From an uncultured euryarchaeote (GTDB lineage: Archaea; Thermoplasmatota; Poseidoniia; Poseidoniales; Thalassarchaeaceae): a DNA stretch of 15,713 bases. Under the pieces are notes generated by a model that saw only the letters and a program-made list of their open reading frames with translations, searched no databases and was not told the origin of the DNA. The translations under genes were made by a program, and so were the position numbers. Within the stretch, counting starts at the first letter, position 1. Each line of letters opens with the position of its first letter. The stretch is taken from positions 1-15,713 of the forward strand of contig CALCOR010000047.1 in assembly GCA_937897085.1 (NCBI GenBank), written 5' to 3'. Below, piece by piece: positions 9,360 through 14,803 of this stretch.

Positions 9360-10400
9360 GTGCAAGCGGAGATTGATGTTCTCCGTTCATTGCGCCAACT
9401 GCTCGATGCACCTTCTGAGAAGCCGGTGACACTGGTTGGCGATGTCATCCTCGACCGCTATTTCCACGGATGGGCCAACCACCTGATGTCCATCGCCCCT
9501 GTTCCCGTTGTGAAGGTGATTCGCCGCTCTGAGAGTGCCGGTGCCGCCGCTCACATCGCCCGCGGGCTGCTCTCACTCGGACTCAAAACCCGCTTCTTCT
9601 CCATTCTCGGAGGTGACAGGGTTGGCCATCTGCTGGCGCAGTTGCTGCAGGAAGAGGGTGTGGACACATCGGACATTCGCGTGGCTGCACACATGCAGAC
9701 GGTGGTCAAGACGCGCATTTTCGGAAGCAGAGAGAGTCTCATCGAGCGTGAGCAGCTGCTGATGCAGTTCGACGAGGAGCCGCAGGGACCGGTGCCGCCA
9801 GAGACGGTTCAGCGCATGGCTGAAGCGGTGAAGAAGGCGATTCCTGGAAGCGCCGCGCTGGTGCTCAGCGATTACGGAAAGGGGATGGTCAGTGACGAGA
9901 ACGCGCCCGAGTTCATCGGACTTGCCAAGGAGCACGACGTCCCGGTCATCTGCGACCCCAAACTGACCGGTCTGCACAGGACCCATGGCGCGACCATCAC
10001 CCTGTTCGAGAAGCGAGGGCTGGAACTGCTCAGGCGCCGAGGAAACTTCGACACCGTTGAGGATACCGCCACCCACTTCATCGAGGAGCATTCGTGGGAC
10101 GCCATGCTGGTTCTCGGGGGGCAGACCGGGGTCACACTCTACCGAGCGGACGGAACCACGCTCAACATCCCATGCATGCTCGACGTTCAGATGCAGCAGA
10201 TCGGACTGCATGACGCCGCTGCCACCGGACTGGCCGCAGCACTCGGTTGTGGCAGGTCGCTCGAAGATGCGACCAGACTAGCCAACGCCGCCTGTGAATG
10301 CGTGCTCGCCGCCGGCCCGTCCGAAGAGGTGCTCGACAGGCGCAGGCTCTCAACCAGGCTGGACGAACTCGCCTGGCAACTGCAGATATCCGACCGGTGA
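9360..10400 (+). CDS. PfkB-family carbohydrate kinase, HldE/RfaE N-terminal-domain-like, with degenerate GAGD motif
   Basis: The 346-residue product resembles the kinase domain of HldE (D-glycero-beta-D-manno-heptose-7-phosphate kinase) and related PfkB/ribokinase proteins. Matching landmarks are VTLVGDVILDRYFHG near the start, IAPVPVVKV, ALVLSDYGKGMVS and VICDPK. The usual substrate-binding GGAANVA is AGAAAHIA, and the catalytic GAGD anion hole is GLHD (residues 282-285): the catalytic Asp285 is kept but both helix-capping neighbours are changed. The TPN..E motif also reads TLFEKRG. Substrate and even activity are therefore uncertain. The GTG at 9360 is preferred because GGAGATGA (9345-9352) lies seven bases upstream and it fits the family's N-terminus; an upstream GTG at 9303 would add 19 residues. 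Its stop overlaps the possible GTG of archease. Confidence 0.75.
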   Translation: MQAEIDVLRSLRQLLDAPSEKPVTLVGDVILDRYFHGWANHLMSIAPVPVVKVIRRSESAGAAAHIARGLLSLGLKTRFFSILGGDRVGHLLAQLLQEEGVDTSDIRVAAHMQTVVKTRIFGSRESLIEREQLLMQFDEEPQGPVPPETVQRMAEAVKKAIPGSAALVLSDYGKGMVSDENAPEFIGLAKEHDVPVICDPKLTGLHRTHGATITLFEKRGLELLRRRGNFDTVEDTATHFIEEHSWDAMLVLGGQTGVTLYRADGTTLNIPCMLDVQMQQIGLHDAAATGLAAALGCGRSLEDATRLANAACECVLAAGPSEEVLDRRRLSTRLDELAWQLQISDR

Positions 10401-10405
10401 CGCCG

Positions 10406-10885
10406 ATGTCCTGGTGGATCCTGCCCACTACCGCCGACATCGGCCTACGCTCCTACGCCGCCTCGGCGGGCCGGCTCATCGAGGAGACCACGCTCGGTAT
10501 GCAATCGATTCTCCTCTCGGAGGTGGGGGCGAACTCCCTCCCGGGCCTGAAGGTCGAGGAAGGGGTATGGCAGGTGGCCGTGGACGAGGGTACACCAACC
10601 GACCTGATGCTGGTGCACTGGCTCGAGGATGTGCTCTATCAGGCGGAGGTCGAGAATCGCTGGCTGGTCGCCCTCAGTGTAATGCTCACCGATGTGGGCA
10701 TTCAGGCCCAGGTCTCGTTCGTCGATTCCGATTCCGTCGAGCGCGAGGTCGAGATCAAGGCGGTAACTCGCCACGAACTGATGTTCCAAGAGGTGCCAGC
10801 GGGGGTCGAGGTTCCCGGTGCGCCCCCGGACGTCCCCTCATTCGAGGGTCCCGGATGGATGGCGCAGGTCATCTTCGACATCTGA
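10406..10885 (+). CDS. Archease (RtcB tRNA ligase cofactor)
   Basis: This 159-residue protein is archease, a small metal-binding protein that promotes guanylylation and turnover of the RNA ligase RtcB in tRNA splicing and RNA repair. The N-terminal TTADIGLRSY corresponds to the family's HTADIG(I/V)RA motif; the usual His is Thr here. Further matches are the LVHWLEDVLYQAEVENR segment (family: LL.dWLneLLyl.d), EIKAVTRHELMFQEV (VKAvTyHem) and the C-terminal WMAQVIFDI, which ends in the conserved Asp-Ile. The length is normal for the family. The ATG at 10406 is five bases after the kinase stop; a GTG at 10397 overlapping that stop is also in frame. RtcB itself is not in the window, but endA is about 2 kb away. 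Confidence 0.92.
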   Translation: MSWWILPTTADIGLRSYAASAGRLIEETTLGMQSILLSEVGANSLPGLKVEEGVWQVAVDEGTPTDLMLVHWLEDVLYQAEVENRWLVALSVMLTDVGIQAQVSFVDSDSVEREVEIKAVTRHELMFQEVPAGVEVPGAPPDVPSFEGPGWMAQVIFDI

Positions 10886-10953
10886 GCAGTTTCCGTGCAC
10901 CCCCTGTCCCCCCTAGGTCCGGCTAAGTGTGTAGCGCGGCGACGCCAGTCGCC

Positions 10954-11160
10954 ATGACCCAGCAGAGTTGTCTGCGCTGCCACGAGGAGTGTGACAGGAG
11001 TTTCTGCGAGTTCTTCGAGACGCGTGACGGGACAGATGGCAGCCCGGGCTGTAGGATGCAGGTGGAGGCCCGCCGGATGAGGCGGAATGGTTGGCCGCCC
11101 GGTGTCATCTCGGCGATTCTGGGGATCCGCCTCGAGGTGGTCCTGCTCTGGATTAGTTAG
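10954..11160 (+). CDS. Small Cys-rich, probably zinc-binding protein with HTH-like C-terminus
   Basis: The 68-residue product has five cysteines and one neighbouring His in its first 42 residues: CLRCHEEC, then CEFFE and, after a Gly/Asp loop, PGCRMQ. They could bind one zinc ion. The C-terminal part (RRMRRNGWPPGVISAILGIRLEVVLLWIS) has the spacing of a helix-turn-helix of the resolvase/homeodomain-like kind (compare LGIs..TVyrWl). I do not recognise a named family. An in-frame GTG at 10927 would add nine residues; the ATG is preceded by a GGCGA/TCGCC inverted repeat. It follows archease by 68 bases on the same strand. Its stop codon falls at the predicted 3' end of the convergent SRP RNA, so the two genes abut tail to tail. 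Confidence 0.55.
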   Translation: MTQQSCLRCHEECDRSFCEFFETRDGTDGSPGCRMQVEARRMRRNGWPPGVISAILGIRLEVVLLWIS

Positions 11161-11475
11161 GAGTGGGCGGGCCCCTGGTGGACGCTCGTCTCCGCACGCG
11201 AGAGTGCCCCCGTCTTCTCAATCCCGGTACCCCAAGGCACCCTAAGTCCCGGGTTGGGCTGCTCCATTCCTGGCCTGGCCTGATTCCCCGGAGAAGGTGC
11301 TAGCCGTCTCCTTCCGGATACGGTTCACTCCAACCTGAGTCACTTGGGGGCGAGATATCAACGTCCACGGTTGCGTCGCGTACGGCTCGGTTACGCCGCC
11401 CAAGGGCGTTCGGACCGCCATGATGACGATTTGCGATACAGGGTACGCCAAGCCCCCCTCCTAGCCCACCTCGGA
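11160..11475 (-). ncRNA. Signal recognition particle RNA (7S RNA)
   Basis: The minus strand carries an archaeal-type SRP RNA of about 315 nt, the scaffold that binds SRP54 and SRP19 and targets membrane and secreted proteins. Helix 8 is diagnostic: GGC, CAGG, CCA, the GGAA tetraloop (plus-strand 11267-11270), TGG, AGCA, GCC, which is the invariant SRP54 binding site. The Alu domain reads GTGGGCTAGG, then GGGGGGCTTGGCG and ACCCTGTATCGCAAATCG, close to the archaeal consensus. The ends pair as helix 1: GTGGGC (plus 11464-11469) with GCCCAC (plus 11163-11168). Helix 5 pairings include GTGGACG/CGTCCAC (11362-11368 with 11178-11184) and GCCCCC/GGGGGC (11346-11351 with 11206-11211). The exact ends are uncertain by a few bases. 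It lies just downstream of the ccmE-like gene on the same strand. Confidence 0.9.
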
Positions 11476-11557
11476 GGCGGCGGTTGTCCCATTTCAACCC
11501 AACGCAGGCGCACAAAGCAGGCTCATAGCCGTTCGCGAGACCAGCAGGCGGCACTCA

Positions 11558-11944
11558 TCAGGACGCAGCTTCGTACTTCGACGGACAGCCGGTGATGATC
11601 TCGTCAGCGTGTAGTTTCCATTCTCCGCCTTGGTTACTGAACAGCCCTTTGATGGCCACCACACGCCCTTCCTCGAACCCAGGCGGCACGGCCGTCCCAG
11701 CGAAGTCGATGGTCAGGTTGTGAGTCCCTCCCCCCATGCTGAAGGTGTGCTCACCGGCGTTCAGGGAACCGTTGAGCACGGAGCCGCGGATGTGTACCTC
11801 CTCGCCGGCGAAGTCAGTGGGACTCTGCATCAGTTCATCCACGCTGTACTGCGTCTGCGGCTCATTGCCGAGCAGTACCATTCCCATCGCCGCCACGGTG
11901 AACAGGCCGACGACGAGCAGGCGGGCGCGGCGAGTCAGTGCCAT
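11558..11944 (-). CDS. ccmE: CcmE-like haem chaperone of the CxxxY type
   Basis: CcmE is the membrane-anchored, OB-fold haem chaperone of cytochrome c maturation system I; it carries haem outside the membrane to the c-type cytochrome ligation machinery. This 128-residue protein has an N-terminal membrane anchor (about 8-25), then the family pattern YSVDELMQSP...GEEVHIRGSVLNGS, HNLTIDFAGTAVPPGF.EGR.VAIKGLF, and ends with LHADEIITGCPSKYE. The haem-binding motif is C120-PSK-Y124, the Cys variant (CxxxY) known in archaea and some sulfate reducers in place of the bacterial His. The ATG at 11944 is chosen; a TTG three codons upstream is also open. It follows pyrK by 51 bases on the same strand and precedes the SRP RNA. 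No other ccm gene is in the window. Confidence 0.85.
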   Translation of the reverse strand: MALTRRARLLVVGLFTVAAMGMVLLGNEPQTQYSVDELMQSPTDFAGEEVHIRGSVLNGSLNAGEHTFSMGGGTHNLTIDFAGTAVPPGFEEGRVVAIKGLFSNQGGEWKLHADEIITGCPSKYEAAS

Positions 11945-11995
11945 GTGTCTCAATCCGGTGGTGTGGCTGTGGATGAAGGAAGTTTCGTGGGCGTG

Positions 11996-12985
11996 TCAGT
12001 GGGCATGGGCATGTCCGAAGTCCGGCTGGTCGAGCAACCACTCCCCCTCCATGACTGGCCCCTCAGTGCACGTCAGGCGGTCACCAACCATGCACAGTCC
12101 GCACATCGCGATGCTGCATGGGAGGTAGCGTTCCATCGCCGCGTATCCACGGATGCCGGCATCCCGGGCCATCTGCAGCACGGGCCTCATCATCGGTTCC
12201 GGGCCACAGGTGAACAGCAGAGTAGAGGCGACATCACAGCCGTCGAGGAGATCGGGAAGCACGTTGGTTGGGAACCCCTGTGTACCGAGACTGCCATCGT
12301 CGGTCGTAACCGTCAGGCTGTCACACACCCCTTCCATCCGATCGATGAAGTGCGCTTCTGCTTTGTTCTGGAAGCCCATCACCGCGTCGATGGTCACTCG
12401 CTCTCCGTGCTTCATGCGCACATCTCGCGCCGCCATGTGCAAGGGAGTGGATCCGATTCCTCCTGACACCAGGATGAGCCGCTCACCACTTCTGAGTGGT
12501 GGGAATGTGGTGCCGAACGGTCCGCGCAGGCCGAGCCAGTCACCCACCTGAATGCGAGTCAACTCTCCGCTTTGCTTGCCGAGATCCTTGATGGTGAACC
12601 CTAGCAAGGCGGTCCCTGAACCGCCTGTGTCGGCTGCGGTGGCGGTGTCGACCCCGGTCTGGTCGAGGCGAATGTCACCCACGCTGTACGGCTTCTCGCT
12701 GTGGTGATGTGGTTGGTCCATGTCTCCAGTAGAGTCGTAGGGGTTCCAGCACATCCAGTACTGACCCGGCTGGTAGTCGTGCGCTAATTCAGCAGGCACG
12801 CGCACCCACACCGTCACTACTGCCTCCGCTTCCGCGTCCACCGCCAACACAGGCACTGGTGTCGGCGCGGCAATCATTCCCCGCTGGCTGTAAGCGGTGC
12901 TCAGGCGGGCGCAGCAGGAGTTGGCGAGTCTGTCGAGATCGAAGCCTTGTGGCCGCTCCCGGGGGGAGGCTCGGGGTCGGCTCAC
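11996..12985 (-). CDS. pyrK: Dihydroorotate dehydrogenase electron transfer subunit
   Basis: PyrK carries electrons from the class 1B dihydroorotate dehydrogenase (PyrD) through FAD and a [2Fe-2S] cluster to NAD+. This protein has 329 residues, longer than the usual 240-280. The FAD part shows YQPGQYWMCW and EKPYSV; the NAD part has LILVSGGIGSTPLHMAA and LLFTCGPEPMM. The cluster ligands are C290-x4-C295-x2-C298-x7-C306 within RYLPCSIAMCGLCMVGDRLTCTEGPV. The extra length is an N-terminal extension containing CCARL, a His- and Asp-rich insert (DMDQPHHHSEK onward) before the NAD domain, and a HAHAH tail. The GTG start overlaps the pyrD stop (GTGA) and has GGAGGG six bases upstream, so translation is coupled. 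An ATG at codon 37 is the weaker alternative. Confidence 0.93.
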   Translation of the reverse strand: MSRPRASPRERPQGFDLDRLANSCCARLSTAYSQRGMIAAPTPVPVLAVDAEAEAVVTVWVRVPAELAHDYQPGQYWMCWNPYDSTGDMDQPHHHSEKPYSVGDIRLDQTGVDTATAADTGGSGTALLGFTIKDLGKQSGELTRIQVGDWLGLRGPFGTTFPPLRSGERLILVSGGIGSTPLHMAARDVRMKHGERVTIDAVMGFQNKAEAHFIDRMEGVCDSLTVTTDDGSLGTQGFPTNVLPDLLDGCDVASTLLFTCGPEPMMRPVLQMARDAGIRGYAAMERYLPCSIAMCGLCMVGDRLTCTEGPVMEGEWLLDQPDFGHAHAH

Positions 12986-13932
12986 GAGAGTCCCTCCAAC
13001 GAGTCGAGTGCGATTCCCTTCATCGCGTCGAGGTCGGCGTAACCTTGGACCTCCATGAACTCGGCGAGTTCGTCATGGATGCGGTCGAACACCGCGGCAT
13101 CCTCCCAGATGAGCGCGCTGCCGATCTGCACCGCGCTGGCTCCGAGTTGGATGAAGCGAGCGACGTCGAGTGCCGTCGTGATGCCGCCGATACCGATGAT
13201 GGGTGCATCAGGCAGTTCACCTCGCAGCATCGCCAGTGATATCTCAGCCACCTTGCGCTGGGCCACGGGCCGCACAGCGGGCCCGCTCATCCCGCACAGC
13301 AGGTTGCCAATCACCGGTCTTCCGACGTGCGGGTCGACCTCAAGTGCTGAGATGGTGTTGATGAGCGACAGGCCATCAGCGCCGCCCTTGAACGCCGCGG
13401 TGGCGTCGTCGACGATGCTCGTGGTGTTGGGTGATAGTTTGGCGTAGAGCGGCACATCGACCGCGTCGCGCACAGCCGAGACGACCTCGAGGATGAGTTC
13501 GGGCTGCTGGCCGATAATCAGCGCACGGCTGCCTGGCTTGGCGTGCGGACAGGAGAGGTTCAGTTCCAGAGAGCCTGCTCCGGAATCCACGAGTTTCTGT
13601 GCCACCAGCGCATACTCCTCAGCATCTCCGCCGAAGATGGAGACCAGCATTGGCTTGCTGAATGTCTCAGTCCGCAGAAGTTCGGCGAACACATCCGCCC
13701 CGGGATTGGGCAGTCCCATGGCGTTGAGTATCACGCTGTCCGCCGCTTCGACGCACACGGGTCCCGGATACATCTCACGCGGTTCAGGCCCGATGCTCTT
13801 GCTCACGAGACCCCCGCAGGCGGTGGCGGCCACCCTGTGCAGGGCTGCCGCGTTGCCTCCTTGGATCCCGCTGGCCAACATCAACGGGTTGGACATCTCC
13901 AGACCGGGCAGTGACACCCTGAGATTCGCCAT
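12982..13932 (-). CDS. pyrD: Dihydroorotate dehydrogenase, class 1B catalytic subunit
   Basis: PyrD oxidises dihydroorotate to orotate with FMN, the fourth step of pyrimidine synthesis. The 316-residue protein is full length. Class 1 features are NPLMLASGI at 15-23, GGLVSKSIGPEPR, VILNAMGLPNPG (FMN/substrate loop), and the catalytic-base cysteine C128 in LELNLSCPHAKPGS. FMN phosphate-binding glycines follow in IIGIGGITTALDVARFIQLGASAVQIGSALI. Cys rather than Ser as base, together with the coupled pyrK gene, marks the NAD-linked 1B type. The ATG at 13932 begins the conserved sequence. The gene is divergent from the small protein gene at 13993, with only 60 bases between them, and is first in the minus-strand run pyrD-pyrK-ccmE. 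Confidence 0.95.
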   Translation of the reverse strand: MANLRVSLPGLEMSNPLMLASGIQGGNAAALHRVAATACGGLVSKSIGPEPREMYPGPVCVEAADSVILNAMGLPNPGADVFAELLRTETFSKPMLVSIFGGDAEEYALVAQKLVDSGAGSLELNLSCPHAKPGSRALIIGQQPELILEVVSAVRDAVDVPLYAKLSPNTTSIVDDATAAFKGGADGLSLINTISALEVDPHVGRPVIGNLLCGMSGPAVRPVAQRKVAEISLAMLRGELPDAPIIGIGGITTALDVARFIQLGASAVQIGSALIWEDAAVFDRIHDELAEFMEVQGYADLDAMKGIALDSLEGLS

Positions 13933-13992
13933 CCTTCTCGCCCTGCCGTCTGGCCGGTACTCTTCAAGCGTTCCGTCCGACTCGCACGCACG

Positions 13993-14424
13993 ATGACCCC
14001 CGAGTCCTCCTCGCTCGCTGAAGCGGCCCGGCGACTCCTGCGCACTGACGGATGCACACTCGAGGTTCCGGCGAGGATGGGTCCCGAAGCCGAGCGGTTG
14101 GCGCTGGCGATCTCCGACGCGCTTCCGAGCCTGCTGCGTGAACCTGTTGTGCTGTCAGATGCCGATGACCCCGCAGCTTGGACATGGATCTGCATTCGTG
14201 CAGATGAGGGGCTGCTCGCTCTTTTTGGGGGGGGTGAACCAGGATTGGAGGCTTGCTGGATCCCCGAGCCGAGTGACCTCGACTTCCTCTGGGTCAGGTT
14301 CACGCGACTGGTCAACTCGCTGCTCGAGGCGGGATATCCTGGATGTGAGGGGTGTGCCGGTCCTGAGGCAGATGAGCCATGGGACGAGCGAGCGCGGCGC
14401 GATGCGTTCTCCAAGGGGAGTTGA
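13993..14424 (+). CDS. Small uncharacterised acidic protein
   Basis: I do not recognise this 143-residue protein. It is soluble, with no signal or membrane segment, and rich in Ala, Leu, Glu and Asp. A helical N-terminal half (SLAEAARRLLRTDGC and ERLALAISDALPSLL) is followed by a compact hydrophobic core (WTWICIRADEGLLALFGGGE, LDFLWVRFTRLVNSLLEAGY) and a short CEGC motif near residue 123. Support for real coding is the intact frame, GC-rich third positions like the neighbours, and its position divergent from pyrD with a 60-base gap. The stop codon falls inside a perfect hairpin (14416-14436). Function unknown. Confidence 0.6.
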   Translation: MTPESSSLAEAARRLLRTDGCTLEVPARMGPEAERLALAISDALPSLLREPVVLSDADDPAAWTWICIRADEGLLALFGGGEPGLEACWIPEPSDLDFLWVRFTRLVNSLLEAGYPGCEGCAGPEADEPWDERARRDAFSKGS

Positions 14425-14436
14425 ATCTCGACTCCC
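14416..14436. terminator. Hairpin spanning the stop codon of the small gene at 13993
   Basis: GGGAGTTGA and TCGACTCCC form a 9-bp stem (one G-T pair) around the triplet ATC; the stem includes the TGA stop. No T-run follows, so this is not a typical intrinsic terminator, though it could stabilise the transcript end. Confidence 0.35.
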
Positions 14437-14803
14437 ATAGACCACCTCCACGGCCCCTCACGCACGTACACACGGCTACGCGTGCGAGTGCAGCGGTTCC
14501 AGCGACTACAATCGGGGCGGCGGCGATGAAAGGCCGGATTCACCACCCTCCTCGCGGGGACGTAGTCCCCGGAGTGAACGACTCATTACCTGACACTCGG
14601 CATTGTTTATCTAGGGCCGATAGACGGGCCGTGTTTCGCATGACTACAATGATGACAGCATACACTGATGATGGGAATCGATGCACTCACGCACGCGAGC
14701 GCGCGTGCACAGCGGCTCAATCGGAGCCGCTTGACACGCCCCCTGTTCACGCCCCTTCTGCAGCACAGCAGAATGAGCGAGACGCACCGCGGGGGGTGCT
14801 CTG
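14425..14803. other. 379-base region without a convincing gene, leader of topA
   Basis: No tRNA, mobile element or convincing gene was found here. It contains a hairpin CGGGGAC-GTA-GTCCCCG (14555-14571), a TATA-like GTTTATCTA (14605-14613), and two adjacent 7-bp stem-loops just before topA: GCACGCG-AGCG-CGCGTGC (14691-14708) and GCGGCTC-AATCG-GAGCCGC (14712-14730). If the TATA-like element is used, the topA transcript would begin near 14634 with a structured leader of about 170 bases. A 54-codon open frame (14640-14804) fits this leader and its stop overlaps the topA ATG, but its composition does not look coding. Confidence 0.5.
14605..14613 (+). promoter_or_regulatory. Possible TATA element upstream of topA
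   Basis: GTTTATCTA is an A/T-rich island in an otherwise GC-rich stretch and resembles an archaeal TATA box. Initiation about 25 bases downstream would fall near 14634. Assignment rests on composition and position. Confidence 0.35.

Noticed and set aside
10298..10405. Upstream extension of archease
   Set aside because: It lies inside the kinase gene in another frame; the archease motif starts at the ATG at 10406.
11630..12466. Plus-strand frame of 278 codons over ccmE and pyrK
   Set aside because: Antisense to two genes with clear family motifs; the His/Arg-rich product looks like a shadow.
14425..14803. tRNA gene in the gap before topA
   Set aside because: No T-arm with acceptor pairing could be found on either strand; the stems seen are isolated hairpins.
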